DNA of 64,000 nt from Candidatus Electrothrix scaldis (GCA_033584155.1 CP138355.1:3109826-3173825), one strand, 5' to 3'. Shown: positions 15,786 through 25,441, counted from the stretch's first letter. The notes: a model not told the origin generated them from the sequence alone. Numbers and translations are program-made.

Positions 15786-16274
15786 TCACCAGTCTTCTTC
15801 CTCGCTCGGTTCCCGCAGCGAAATCACAGCATTCTGATCACGCTCAGCCACCTGGCGGACCACTTTGGCAGGCACCACCTCGAAGCTGTTCCCCAGCTGA
15901 ACAATGCCTAACCGGCCTTCACAAAGACGGTCAATCACTTCCTCTGCCACAAAAATCCGATGAATCTTTGTTCCCAGAGCAAAATGATAAGGTTGCCCGT
16001 TCTCATCCCGCTCCAGCCGATTCTGCATAACAAGCTGCTTAATCTGGGCCTGCAACTCATGCTGCTTGCGCTCTTCAGCCTGTTTTCGGCTCAACTCCTT
16101 ATTTCGTGCTACCTCAGCAGCCCGAGCAATCTCAGTCTTGGTAATTATTTTTCGGCCACCCTTGCCTTTCTTCTTCTTTTTAGTCTGGGTGTACTGCTCT
16201 TGCTTTACCTTACTCGCCTGTTTTTTTGTCACCAGCCCTGCTTTAAGAAGCTGGTCCTGAAGAGGATTTCCCAT
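15786..16274 (-). CDS. DUF2058 family protein (YaiL-like)
   Basis: The 162-residue highly charged protein begins MGNPLQDQLLKAGLVTKKQ, the typical DUF2058 opening. It continues with a lysine-rich stretch (KKKKKGKGGRK), a long helix and the conserved tail NGQPYHFALGTKIHRIFV. The family is thought to be nucleoid- or RNA-associated, but its role is unknown. It lies 15 bases downstream of the CNNM/CBS transporter gene, so the two are probably co-transcribed. Confidence 0.85.
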   Translation of the reverse strand: MGNPLQDQLLKAGLVTKKQASKVKQEQYTQTKKKKKGKGGRKIITKTEIARAAEVARNKELSRKQAEERKQHELQAQIKQLVMQNRLERDENGQPYHFALGTKIHRIFVAEEVIDRLCEGRLGIVQLGNSFEVVPAKVVRQVAERDQNAVISLREPSEEEDW

Positions 16275-16289
16275 AATACCTTTCTCCGC

Positions 16290-17411
16290 TTACTCCTTAC
16301 CCACTTCTTTATAATGAGCTCTTTGATTATCCTTTTTTTCGTTCTGCTCGCTCAAAGCACCCAGAGCCTGTCTCGTCATTTTTTTTCGGGCAGCACGGGC
16401 CAGTGCCCGCATGTTCTGGGTCCTGTCAGATTCATCAACAATCTCCCGACCAATGATCTCTTCAAGGATATCTTCCAGACTGATAACCCCGGTCATTGAG
16501 CCGTACTCATCCACCACCACAAAAAGATGCTGGCTTTTTTCAAAGAACTCCAGCATTACCTTATTGAGCGGGGCAATTTCCGGTACGAAATGGATTGGCT
16601 GCATAATTTCCTCTAATCTGCACTCCACTTTTCCTTCAGCAACGGCCTGCATCACCTCATAGCTGAGCACAATGCCAACCACCTCATTAATATCACTTCC
16701 GTAAATTGGCACCCGACTATGGCTGCGCCACTTATCGGTGAGCAAGGCGGCCTGGGCCACGCTGATGTCCTTATTCAGGATAAAGGTCACTGTCCTTGGC
16801 GTCATGACCTGGCGCACTGTTTTATTGCGCAGGTTAATGATATTGGTAATTACCTTTTCCTGATCACGCTCTATTTCACCTGATTTTCGACTCATACGGG
16901 CAATAGCAGTCAATTCATCAGCAGAGACCTGAGAGCCGGAGGATTTCGGGATAAGATCAGTAACTGCCTGGCAAATCAGAATAATAGGGCGCAGGACAAC
17001 GACCATAGCTTGGAGAGGCCGGGCAATATAAGGTGCCAGATGCCCATTGAACTCCACCCCGATGGTCTTGGGTAAAATCTCCGAAATCAGCAGAATGATT
17101 AAGGTGAAGAAGACAGAAAACCAAATGAGGTTGTTCTCGCCAAAGACCGATGCAGCAGCAGCACCAGCCACAGCAGCGCCCATCGTATTAGCAATAGTGT
17201 TCAGGGTTAAGATGGCGGTAATCGGCTGATCTATGCTTTCCTTGAGTTTTTTCAGAATAGCAGAAGTCCTGGGACGGGTTTCCGCCAGCAGCTCAATCCG
17301 GCTCATGGAAAGAGAATAAAGCACCGCCTCCAGCAAACTACAAAACGCTGATGTACAGACAGCAAAACTTACCGCAAGAATAAGTTGTAACAACATAAAA
17401 ACTCCGGACAA
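16290..17411 (-). CDS. CNNM/CBS-domain transporter (HlyC/CorC family)
   Basis: The 373-residue protein has an N-terminal CNNM transmembrane domain (about four segments, with SEILPKTIGVEF near residue 110-120), then paired CBS domains (VMTPRTVTFIL and FVVVDEYGSMTGVISLEDILEEIIGREIVDE). Family members are involved in Mg2+/Co2+ efflux or resistance. The C-terminal CorC_HlyC domain of longer relatives is absent and replaced by a short basic tail, which defines the shorter CNNM subgroup. The alternative start at MLLQ (six residues in) is equally likely. Confidence 0.88.
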   Translation of the reverse strand: MSGVFMLLQLILAVSFAVCTSAFCSLLEAVLYSLSMSRIELLAETRPRTSAILKKLKESIDQPITAILTLNTIANTMGAAVAGAAAASVFGENNLIWFSVFFTLIILLISEILPKTIGVEFNGHLAPYIARPLQAMVVVLRPIILICQAVTDLIPKSSGSQVSADELTAIARMSRKSGEIERDQEKVITNIINLRNKTVRQVMTPRTVTFILNKDISVAQAALLTDKWRSHSRVPIYGSDINEVVGIVLSYEVMQAVAEGKVECRLEEIMQPIHFVPEIAPLNKVMLEFFEKSQHLFVVVDEYGSMTGVISLEDILEEIIGREIVDESDRTQNMRALARAARKKMTRQALGALSEQNEKKDNQRAHYKEVGKE

Positions 17412-17430
17412 AGCCGACGATTCTCATACA

Positions 17431-17508
17431 GGGAGGGCAGGTCCCTGTGTCTGCCCAATGGTACACCATGCAGTTCATCAGGGCGAACACAGGGGTTCGC
17501 CCCTACGC
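17431..17508. repeat. REP-like repeat pair
   Basis: GGGCAGGTCCCTGTGTCTGCCC and GGGCGAACACAGGGGTTCGCCCCTAC lie in the gap between the MobB-ADH and CNNM genes. They match the units at 15729 and 31687. Confidence 0.6.
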
Positions 17509-17522
17509 ATTAACGCACGATC

Positions 17523-19244
17523 TTACAGCACAATCTCATGCCGATAGGCGCGTTCATACACGGCAATGACATCGGCAAGAGAAGGCTGACGAGGATTATT
17601 TTCCACCGGACGAGTCACGGTCAGGGCAATCTCCGCCATCTTGGGAATCTGATCAAAAGGGATGTCCAGATCCTTCAGGGTTGCAGGAATACCCACATCT
17701 GCATTCAAGTCATAGAGAGCCTCAACACAGAGAGAGGCGGCATCACGCCGGGAAAGGCCGTCCGTATTCTGCCCCAGGACCTCTGCGAGCAGGGCAAATT
17801 TCTCAAAATTACCCGGCAGATTGTACTGCACCACATAGGGCAGGAGCACGGCATTGGCCAGTCCGTGCGGAACGCCAAACATACCGCCCATAGGATAGGC
17901 CATCGCATGGACCAGACCGACACCGGCTGTAGCCAGGGCCTTGCCGCCCAGCAGCGAGCCCATGAGCATAGCTGCACGGCCCTCAAGATTACCACCATTG
18001 GCGCAGGCCGCAGGCAGGTTGCGGGCAATCAGTTCAATAGCCTCCAGAGAATACATCTCCGAGACCACATGGGCCTGGGTGGAGGTATAGGCCTCCAGGG
18101 CATGGGTCAAGGCATCAATGCCGGTGTAAGCGGTGACCTTGGCAGGCAGGCTGAGGGTCAGTTCCGGGTCAAGAATAGCTGCATCCGGATACAGGGGATC
18201 GCCGTTCATACCGCCTTTGGAACCGGTCTCCTCATTGATGAACACAGCAGTAAAGGTCACCTCCGCGCCGGTACCGGCAGAGGTAGGCACCATGATCTTG
18301 GGTACACCTGGCTTTTTGATCAAGCCAAGCCCAAGGTAATCTACCGCCTTGCCACCGTTGGTGAGCAGGATGGACACAGCCTTGGCCACATCCATTGCAG
18401 AACCACCACCAGCACCCACGACGCAATCGCAACCAGCCTCCTGGGCAATGGCACAACCCTTATCAGCTAGCTTCAGGCCCGGTTCTGGATCAATCTGATC
18501 ATAGACCACAAAGGGAATCTCTTCCTGCTCCAAGGGGACCGTGAAGCGCTCCAGCAAACCTGCTTTGACCAGGCCGGGATCTACCACGAGAAGGACCTTG
18601 CTGCCATTGAAATCTTTAACGGTCTTACCCAGATCTTTAACCGTGCCAGCACCGAATTGCAAACGAGTGGGCTGGGTCACGGTAAATGATTGCATACTAT
18701 TCATTGTTTTACCTTGTCTTGTTTTGATCAAATGGACCTTGCGATTATGCGCAGAGGGAACTCGGATATACTCTTTTTCCAGGAAATCTGCTATCTTTTC
18801 CGGTTGATTAAGGGCAAAAACCAGAGGATCAGCAAGATCCTGATCCGTTGCCACGGCAAGAACTCCACTCACCTGCTCTGTGAGGCGGGTGCCTTCTCCC
18901 CGAAAGACCTCAATCTTACCAACCTTGTCTGCCTCTTTAAAACCTTCGCCGATAACCAGATCCATATCAGCGAAAAAACGCTGGGCCAGGACAGAAAGAT
19001 TCTTTTCCGGCTGGGATGCCATCATCACCAGCTGATCCGGTGCGACCAAGGTGACAGCGTCAGCCCCTGCCTTACTGTAAGCGCCGGTGTCTGTCCCTTC
19101 CTGGCTCGGCAGTAACCCGGTGTCCTTGGTGGATTTAATCACAGCCACAGTATAGCCGCGTTCTTTCAGGAGCCGGACAACCTGGGCAGCCAAGGTGGTT
19201 TTGCCGGAGTCGTGCCAGCCTATGAAGGTGATGATGGGAGGCAT
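17523..19244 (-). CDS. MobB domain fused to iron-containing alcohol dehydrogenase
   Basis: One open frame of 573 residues. Residues 1-165 are MobB-like: P-loop GWHDSGKTTLA, AVIKSTKD, GADAVTLVAPDQLV and DLVIGEGFKE. MobB is a GTPase helping molybdopterin guanine dinucleotide assembly. Residues ~185-573 are a complete Fe-ADH: GAGGGSAMDVAKA (NAD binding), PTSAGTGAEVT, DALTHALEAY and MGGMFGVPHGLANA with the metal-binding histidines. An internal ATG (18704) has AAGG nearby, so the ADH could also be translated separately. No stop separates the domains. Linking cofactor assembly to an iron alcohol dehydrogenase has no obvious logic, so the fusion may be fortuitous or a recent gene merger. Confidence 0.85.
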   Translation of the reverse strand: MPPIITFIGWHDSGKTTLAAQVVRLLKERGYTVAVIKSTKDTGLLPSQEGTDTGAYSKAGADAVTLVAPDQLVMMASQPEKNLSVLAQRFFADMDLVIGEGFKEADKVGKIEVFRGEGTRLTEQVSGVLAVATDQDLADPLVFALNQPEKIADFLEKEYIRVPSAHNRKVHLIKTRQGKTMNSMQSFTVTQPTRLQFGAGTVKDLGKTVKDFNGSKVLLVVDPGLVKAGLLERFTVPLEQEEIPFVVYDQIDPEPGLKLADKGCAIAQEAGCDCVVGAGGGSAMDVAKAVSILLTNGGKAVDYLGLGLIKKPGVPKIMVPTSAGTGAEVTFTAVFINEETGSKGGMNGDPLYPDAAILDPELTLSLPAKVTAYTGIDALTHALEAYTSTQAHVVSEMYSLEAIELIARNLPAACANGGNLEGRAAMLMGSLLGGKALATAGVGLVHAMAYPMGGMFGVPHGLANAVLLPYVVQYNLPGNFEKFALLAEVLGQNTDGLSRRDAASLCVEALYDLNADVGIPATLKDLDIPFDQIPKMAEIALTVTRPVENNPRQPSLADVIAVYERAYRHEIVL

Positions 19245-19382
19245 AGTCCAGTTACGCTGCGCCCTCTCCTATGAAGAACACAAAATATTTTCCCGCTTGA
19301 TTCAGAATATCCAGAAGAGCGGATTATCATAGCAGGGACAATATAATATGGAAATGGAAAACCTTCAGACATTATGCAGGAA

Positions 19383-20819
19383 CTATAACTTCCCCACTCC
19401 TTCATCGGAGATTACACCTTGGTACAGGTCAATCTCTTTCAATATTTCAGCAGAACCTCCCTCTATCTTCTTTCTCCGAAAATAATTTCCTGGAAAAAGC
19501 TCTTGCCAAACCATTGAGAAAGCCCCTAGCAAAGTCGGCCGGTATACATTCTCATCAGCATCAAAAAACAAAGTACCTCCTCTTTCAAACTCTTGAAGTT
19601 TCTTTGCATGTAACCAGCTGAAGGTACGAATTAATTCATCTTTCACTGGTAACGGCACTGCTCTGTCATGATGGTTTATCTCCATCAGCGTATTATGTAT
19701 TTCAAAAAGTTCTTTAGGGTTCTCCTTGCCTGGAAGAATATAATAGGTGAACTTATCAAGTTTTCCGAAGTACTCAGAATCCGAACTATTAGTTGTTGTT
19801 ACCACAGCTTCTCCCGGCAGCAGTGATATAAACTCCATCTGGACCGATTCCAATTTTTTCTTTGTATGATAGGGAAAGTACGATGCATAAATAACACCTA
19901 AGACTCTTCCTGAGTTATGCATAAATGTCATAACATATATTGTAAAAGCATTATTACTGAAATCAGCAAAGCAGCCCACTGTTTCAAACTGTGCTTTATG
20001 AAGTTTCTTCTCAAACAGGTTAAACGGAATTTCAATATTAACAGGCAGGTCTCCGGTATCGGGATGTAGCTTTTCCAATGGCAGGACAGGACTGATTGTA
20101 TGGGTCATTCTAAAATATATCGGAGTGCCAACATAGGCGGCAAGCAATAATAATATCGATATAATTTCAGTTAACAGGACCGCAACAGACCAAATTTTTG
20201 CTGGCAAAGATTTCTTCTCATTCTTTTCTACAAAAAAAATGGGAAAATTGTCTCTGCCGGACTTCTGGCAAAATCCATCCTCACCAATCAGAGGATATAG
20301 GCCGTTTTTAACTATTTTTCCGGAAAGGCATGTCAAGCCGTTCTCTAGGTCTTCCCACAGTTCAGCACTAATCTCTTTTTCAACGTCACTGACCAATGTT
20401 CTGTCGGAAGTAAAGCACTGAATAAACTTGGGAACAAAATCCCTCCAGCATCGCCCTTCGTCATCTTCTCCTTCATACAAGGAAAGCAAGGGCAACCTCT
20501 TTCCCGGTTCCAAAAACGTATTCAATTGCTTTATTGCAGGAGGCGTTATCACCTTTATAACCGGGTATGGATCACCATACACCGAAAGATCGGTAAATAC
20601 AGCAATACGAAGCGGGCTACCGGAGATTACCTGTCCTGGACATACTTCTCCATCACAACAGAATGATGCGATATACCTCCAGTACGCACGCAAAACAAAG
20701 GCTACAATAATCGGCAAGGGCAAGTAATACCAAGACCTCATAACAACGGAAAGAGTTGAAACAAGAAATAACATTCCCAGACAAATTGGCCACTGCGGAT
20801 AATACTTTATATAGAGCAT
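19383..20819 (-). CDS. Unrecognised membrane protein (possible DUF3239-like N-terminus)
   Basis: About 478 residues from the ATG at 20819 (MLYIKYYPQW). Two hydrophobic segments lie near the start (ICLGMLFLVSTLSVVM, YYLPLPIIVAFVLRAYW) and a third near residue 225 (VAVLLTEIISILLLLAAYVG). The first ~60 residues resemble proteins with DUF3239, but weakly. The rest is two soluble regions with no family I recognise; FPGNYFRRKKIEGG lies near the end. The start codon touches the boundary of the decayed IS5-like element, so the native promoter, and possibly part of the 5' end, may have been lost. Confidence 0.6.
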   Translation of the reverse strand: MLYIKYYPQWPICLGMLFLVSTLSVVMRSWYYLPLPIIVAFVLRAYWRYIASFCCDGEVCPGQVISGSPLRIAVFTDLSVYGDPYPVIKVITPPAIKQLNTFLEPGKRLPLLSLYEGEDDEGRCWRDFVPKFIQCFTSDRTLVSDVEKEISAELWEDLENGLTCLSGKIVKNGLYPLIGEDGFCQKSGRDNFPIFFVEKNEKKSLPAKIWSVAVLLTEIISILLLLAAYVGTPIYFRMTHTISPVLPLEKLHPDTGDLPVNIEIPFNLFEKKLHKAQFETVGCFADFSNNAFTIYVMTFMHNSGRVLGVIYASYFPYHTKKKLESVQMEFISLLPGEAVVTTTNSSDSEYFGKLDKFTYYILPGKENPKELFEIHNTLMEINHHDRAVPLPVKDELIRTFSWLHAKKLQEFERGGTLFFDADENVYRPTLLGAFSMVWQELFPGNYFRRKKIEGGSAEILKEIDLYQGVISDEGVGKL

Positions 20820-22468
20820 CCTCAAAAAGCCAACCTCTCATACAGGCAATACTGCAGGACTTGCCTTGGCATTTGCTCAAAGAACGCAAAAAATCGAGCG
20901 CTAATATGATTCAGCTGGCTGCGTAAAAGTAAAAACCGTGAAAGATATAAATTTTCAAGCTGTTCCTGCAACTTCCTGAGCAGAACCATCAGATTCATGA
21001 CCAGGAAGATACAGTTAATCCATGCTTCAGAGGTCCTCTGAAGTTTTGCCCGGATGTAGTTGAGTCGGTAGCCGTTTTTTCCTTGGCCAAATTTCCCCTC
21101 AATGGGGATCCGTTCTCGACTATCCCGAATTCGTTGTGCTTTCAGTTCCCGAAGACGTTCTTTGTTTTCTTCTGTCTCTTTCGGGGACCTGCCCATTCGT
21201 TTACCACCAAATCGAATGCCTTTCTCTTTGAGATATTTACGGTTTTCTCTTGTTCCGTAGATCTGATCAGCCAGTACGACTGCCGGATAGTAACCATTCC
21301 GGCGCTTGTAACTCTCCACTTGCTCACGCAAATCCGTGCCTTCGTTGAAGGCATCCCAACCAATATGATCGACAAAAGCCAAACCATCGACCATGCTCAC
21401 GCTGAGTTTGGCACCGAACTCCACATTTTTACCTGCTTTCCCACGAACTATTGGTCGTACATGAGGTTGGGCAATGGAAACAATTCGGTCATCGCAACGT
21501 CGTTTTCGTTTTTTGTACATCTCATCCTGCTGGCGATACACATGCTGAATGATCCAATACTGTCGTTGTTGCTGATGGGGAAGTGGAAAAGGTGCCGATC
21601 CAACATTATCAAGCAACTCTTCAATATATCGTATATTTCTTCGGACGTACTGTAATTGCTGCCGAAGTCCGCGCCGCAGATTTTTTTTTGCCTGGTTTCT
21701 TTTTTTTAGCCAGGTTCAGGTAGTTTTTGCGAGCAACTCTCCGATATGTCCTGGGCTTTTTTGGGGTAGTCACTCTGTTTGTACAGATCATCAATCAGCT
21801 GCTCGGAAATCTCACGGGCTTCGTTGAGTAAACTCAGATCAGTCGGGTAACGAATCGCTTGCTCAGCAACCGTTGCATCGACAAGCATTTTTCCCTTATT
21901 TTCAACGGGCTCTTCCTCACCCTTATCCTCTTTTTCATCTTCATTTGTCGTACTTTTCTTTGAGAGAGCAAGTTTTTCCAAAATCACTTCTTCAAACGCA
22001 GAAAAGACATCCTTTCCCATCCGTTTTCGAATCTCAACAAACAGGCTGGGAGCTAGAGGTTGCTTGTCTTGAAAAGAAGAAAACCCAACAAAATACTGAA
22101 GATAGGGGTTCTCCTGAATCTGGAGTACGGTTTCTTCGTCACTGAGCGTCAGCTTATGTTTAATGATTAACGCGCCGATCACCAATCTGGCATTTTTGGC
22201 AGGTCGCCCCTGACGCGGGTCCAATGTTCGGTAATATCTGATGGCGAACTCATCCCACGGAATAACTTTATGCCATTTGATCCATCTGTTTTCAGGGTTC
22301 AGTTTACCTCCAAACGGAAGGCTGAATCCTTCAAGTGTAAGCTGTCTGTCACTGGTGTACCTAATCATGTGCATGCCTTATGAGGGGGTGAACGTCAAAA
22401 ACATGCATATTTTACAATATTTTTACAGGTTTTTCATTTAAAATCAGCGCACTGAGAGTTTTTAAGGA
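20819..22468 (-). mobile_element. Decayed IS5-like insertion sequence (ends tentative)
   Basis: It encloses the broken transposase. Possible ends are TCCTCAAAAAG (20819) and, inverted, TCCTTAAAAAC (ending 22468), which match at 9 of 11 positions. No convincing target duplication longer than CA is visible, so the limits are approximate. Confidence 0.5.
20822..22374 (-). pseudogene. IS5-family transposase with two frameshifts
   Basis: The N-terminal part (22374-21706) contains MIRYTSDRQLTLEGFSLPFG and GRPAKNARLVIGALIIKH, typical of IS5-group transposases. The C-terminal part (21616-20822) has VSMVDGLAFVDHIGWDAF, VVLADQIYGTRENRKYL and IEGKFGQGKNGYRLNYIRAKL with the catalytic Asp and Glu regions. 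Between them the correct frame changes twice, once at CCCCAAAAAAGCCC near 21755 and once at a run of nine A near 21680. Joining the frames restores KKPRTYRRVARKNYLNLAKKK and RRNIRYIEELLDN. Either it is inactive, or the A-runs reflect slippage or sequencing error. Confidence 0.8.
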
Positions 22469-22715
22469 CAATCTATATATTGAATAGGATTCAGTTTTAC
22501 AAAAAAACAATCCCCTTCATTCTTTATCATGCTGAGATGTCTCCTCTGAAAAATACACCCTTACGATAGAAAGGACGAAAAACATTTCTCCTTTCGCGGA
22601 GTAGCAGAATAGCAGGGTTGGTGGAATACAGAAACTGAAAAAACGATACCGACCTGCTTGTTGCCAGAGAAAAATTTTACTGGTATATTGCCCCGATTAA
22701 TTCATAAACCCTCAC

Positions 22716-23711
22716 ATGAATCAGCCTGAACCATCAAAAACTATGCAACGTATACTCTCCGGCATTCAGCCTTCAGGACAACTCCATATTGGCAATTACT
22801 TCGGCATGATGAAAACCATGATTGCCAACATGGAGACCTCTGACCTCTTTGTTTTTATTGTTGATCTGCACGCACTTACTTCGGTGCAAGATCGTGCAAA
22901 ACTCTCTACCGGCACCCTGGAAGCGGCAGCAGATTTCCTCGCCCTGGGGCTTGATCCGAATAAATGCATCTTCTGGGTCCAATCCGATGTCCCGGAGGTC
23001 TGTGAGCTTTCCTGGATTCTCTCTAATCTGACCCCGATGGGTCTGCTGGAGCGTTGCCATTCCTATAAAGATAAGGTTGCCAAGGGGATCGCTGCTAACC
23101 ACGGGCTCTTTGCCTATCCTGTACTCATGGCCGCAGACATCCTCCTTTATCAATCCGAGATTGTCCCGGTGGGTAAGGATCAGAAACAGCACATTGAGGT
23201 GGCCAGGGATATCGCCATCAAATTTAATAATACCTATGGTGAGACCTTTGTGATCCCGGAACCGGCAATCAACGAGGGCACAGCCATTGTTCCCGGCCTG
23301 GATGGACAGAAGATGTCCAAGTCCTACGATAATACCATTCCCATCTTCCTTGATGACAAGCCCCTGCGGAAACGGGTTATGGCAGTCCAGACCGACTCCA
23401 CCCCGGTGGAAGATCCCAAGAACCCTGACACCTGTAACCTCTATGCCCTGCTCAAGCTCTTTGCCTCTGAGGAAAAACTCGCAGAGGTGCATAATCTCTA
23501 TGTTAACGGGGGAGCGGCCTATGGCTATCTGAAGCAGGATCTTTTTGAGCTGATCCGGGATTACTATGCAGATGCCCGCGCGAAAAAGAAAGAGCTGCTC
23601 CAGAATCAGGATTACCTGCGGGAAACCCTGCAAAAGGGTGCGGAAAAGGCCAGAGCCAAGGCAACAGAGACCCTGGATCTGGTGCGGGATCGGGTTGGTT
23701 TGCGGTATTAG
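22716..23711 (+). CDS. trpS: Tryptophanyl-tRNA synthetase
   Basis: The 331-residue class I synthetase charges tRNA(Trp). It shows SGIQPSGQLHIGNYFG (HIGH-type motif), SDLFVFIVDLHALT, the tryptophan-pocket region MAADILLYQSEIVPVGKDQKQH and the KMSKS loop in GLDGQKMSKSYDN. Length is normal for the bacterial enzyme. The ATG at 22716 gives ten residues before the usual beginning; a start at MQRIL (22743) is an alternative. It is monocistronic and followed by a clear terminator. Confidence 0.97.
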   Translation: MNQPEPSKTMQRILSGIQPSGQLHIGNYFGMMKTMIANMETSDLFVFIVDLHALTSVQDRAKLSTGTLEAAADFLALGLDPNKCIFWVQSDVPEVCELSWILSNLTPMGLLERCHSYKDKVAKGIAANHGLFAYPVLMAADILLYQSEIVPVGKDQKQHIEVARDIAIKFNNTYGETFVIPEPAINEGTAIVPGLDGQKMSKSYDNTIPIFLDDKPLRKRVMAVQTDSTPVEDPKNPDTCNLYALLKLFASEEKLAEVHNLYVNGGAAYGYLKQDLFELIRDYYADARAKKKELLQNQDYLRETLQKGAEKARAKATETLDLVRDRVGLRY

Positions 23712-23765
23712 TATTAGGCCAATCTACAGCCTCAGAATCATCATCTGAGTAATACGAAAAACAAA

Positions 23766-23800
23766 GAGGAGGATGGAGCTGGGAGTTCCTCCTCCTTTTT
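23766..23800 (+). terminator. Rho-independent terminator after trpS
   Basis: GAGGAGGA (23766-23773) pairs with TCCTCCTC (23787-23794), followed by CTTTTTT. It lies 55 bases after the trpS stop. The reverse orientation is preceded by A-rich sequence, so it may also stop transcripts of the convergent ParB-like gene. Confidence 0.8.
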
Positions 23801-23834
23801 TACTACCGGGAAATGTCAGAGAAAAGGAACGGGA

Positions 23835-24740
23835 TCAATCCTTTTCCAGATACCATTCCTCGCAGGCATCGTCACTAAAAGACAGCGAGAGGTACCTACC
23901 CTTCTGATTCTGCCCGTACTTCTGGGCATCAAGCCCTTGTTCCTCAAAGAAGGCACCTGTCTTCTCCTTGTCCAAGGTCACCTGAATCGCTTCTGGATAA
24001 AGATCTTCCATCAGCTTCTTCGGATCGTCCAGATCAGCATTGCTCTTTTTGAGTTCTTCGCGCAGGAACCTTGCCCAGTAGAACTCCATATAATAAGGAG
24101 CCGTGGGATCTTCTTTCGTTGCCTCAAGGGCAAGGCATTGCTCTTTACCTTCTTTGATATAGCTGCAACTCTCCCTGGTCCAGCGGGACAGGGTACGATA
24201 GGGATTATCCTTCAGATCGCCCATATCCATTGAGGGGAGTTTTTCTCCGTACCCTTCGACTGCATCGCCTTTTTCATCGTACGGCCAAACCCTGGTCTGC
24301 ATATTCATAATATTCCAGAACTCCTCCATAGAGATGCCTGTCTCGCCGAAGTTTTCCAGTATATTCACCTGTACCTTCTGGTCTTTTCCCTTCCAGTCAC
24401 CGTCTTTGGCCCGATACAGTGCAGTGGTGAGATGGTGATGGTCCGTGATGTACAAATTACCATCCGGCCCAACCACCGCTGGCACTTGTCTTTCAGGATC
24501 AGCTAAATATTTTTCCAGTTTGTCCTTTTCGTGCTTTTTCTCAATTTTCTTTTTCTTACACTCCACAGCAACGCTGCCTACGGCAAACTGGGTGGGATGC
24601 AGGTCTTTGACCTTCATCTGACAGAGTGTTCCTGCTGCGGCAGAGCTTTTGCAATCCGGTGGATCAGTGGTCGCCAGAGCCTGAGAACAAAAAGAGAGGA
24701 TAAGAGCGGCAATGCTTACCTGAGAGATAGAAACTTTCAT
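23835..24740 (-). CDS. Secreted ParB-like (ParBc_2) protein
   Basis: The 301-residue protein has an N-terminal signal peptide (MKVSISQVSIAALILSFCSQALAT). A ParB-like/sulfiredoxin-like domain follows: VKDLHPTQFAVGSVAVECK, then LADPERQVPAVVGPDGNLYITDHHHLTTAL, the motif of the putative ParB-like nuclease family. In that family the DHHH motif is the presumed active site. Export to the periplasm sets it apart from chromosome-partitioning ParB; its natural function is unknown. Paired cysteines (CKSS...CQ, CSYIKEGKEQC, CEEW) could form disulfides, consistent with secretion. It borders the cassette-like AT-rich region. Confidence 0.8.
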   Translation of the reverse strand: MKVSISQVSIAALILSFCSQALATTDPPDCKSSAAAGTLCQMKVKDLHPTQFAVGSVAVECKKKKIEKKHEKDKLEKYLADPERQVPAVVGPDGNLYITDHHHLTTALYRAKDGDWKGKDQKVQVNILENFGETGISMEEFWNIMNMQTRVWPYDEKGDAVEGYGEKLPSMDMGDLKDNPYRTLSRWTRESCSYIKEGKEQCLALEATKEDPTAPYYMEFYWARFLREELKKSNADLDDPKKLMEDLYPEAIQVTLDKEKTGAFFEEQGLDAQKYGQNQKGRYLSLSFSDDACEEWYLEKD

Positions 24741-24855
24741 GCGGTTCCTCCTGGGGTATGGGGCCTATTGGAAAGTGTGGTTTGGTAGTAGAGAAAGAAA
24801 AGCATAGCTGACATGTACTGGTAGTGGATGTAGTGACACGGGACAAGCAAGATCC

Positions 24856-24866
24856 GCATAACGCCC
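24856..24866 (-). other. attC-like R' box fragment (GGGCGTTATGC)
   Basis: Read on the minus strand, GGGCGTTATGC lies just after the stop of the 24869-25342 gene. It matches the typical 3' end of integron attC sites. I could not find a matching R'' box for this cassette, so it is only a candidate. Confidence 0.4.
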
Positions 24867-24868
24867 TA

Positions 24869-25342
24869 TTAAAACAAATCTTTTTTGCCAGTGCATAAGA
24901 CTTGAAGATGGTAGAATGCCTTCAGAATCTTATCCCTTTTATATGCATTTGAAGCCGTTCCAATCACAAAATAGTCAGTGGATTCCTGTTGATGTTTGGA
25001 GTGTTTATATTGGGCACAATTATCCTTGTTCATGCAGCGAAATGTTAGTCCCATATCATCATAATATATGTCGGCTTGCGATAGATCTATCAGGAACCAG
25101 CGAGTGACGGAACTTTTTTTAAACTTATCAAAACGTTTTACATAACACTTCTCGTTTCGAGTATAAACATCCATTGTTGTATAGTAGCTATTATCTGGTT
25201 TTGGATCGGAAATTTGTCTCCATGTGCTCTTTATATACTCAATAGTTTCTGTTCGTGACGGCCCGTCGTCTGCTAAGGCGTTATTGCTAACGAAAAATAA
25301 AATGGCGCCAATAAACATAGCCAACATTATATTTTTATTCAT
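24869..25342 (-). CDS. Hypothetical secreted protein
   Basis: The 157-residue protein has a clear signal peptide (MLAMFIGAILFFVSNNALAD). The mature part of about 130 residues is rich in Lys and Tyr and has four cysteines (NEKCYVKRF, FRCMNKDNC, VLCTGKK). I recognise no family. It lies in the same orientation as the neighbouring cassette genes and has the low GC and short length typical of integron cassettes, though its own attC is not clear. Confidence 0.6.
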   Translation of the reverse strand: MNKNIMLAMFIGAILFFVSNNALADDGPSRTETIEYIKSTWRQISDPKPDNSYYTTMDVYTRNEKCYVKRFDKFKKSSVTRWFLIDLSQADIYYDDMGLTFRCMNKDNCAQYKHSKHQQESTDYFVIGTASNAYKRDKILKAFYHLQVLCTGKKDLF

Positions 25343-25382
25343 GCTCTATTCTAAACCAATGATCAACCGGTAGTTTCTATCA

Positions 25383-25428
25383 AGAAGATACAGCTGAGAG
25401 CCAGCCCCAGAGCTACAAGCGAACCACG
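25383..25428. repeat. 46-bp fragment shared with the membrane-protein gene at 29.2 kb
   Basis: This stretch matches 29240-29285 with one mismatch. In the minus-strand frame it encodes LRGSL(V)ALGLALSCIF, the same segment as in the 124-residue membrane protein at 29166-29540, and then runs to a stop. It is a remnant of a paralogue lodged where the attC of the TPR cassette would be expected. Confidence 0.75.
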
Positions 25429-25441
25429 TAACGCCTCAATG

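Noticed and set aside
17538-18470. 310-residue plus-strand open frame opposite the MobB-ADH gene
   Set aside because: Antisense shadow of the GC-rich ADH coding strand; rich in His, Gly and Gln without domain motifs.
23835-24740. Chromosome-partitioning ParB
   Set aside because: It has a signal peptide and lacks the helix-turn-helix and dimer domains; only the ParB-like catalytic fold is suggested.
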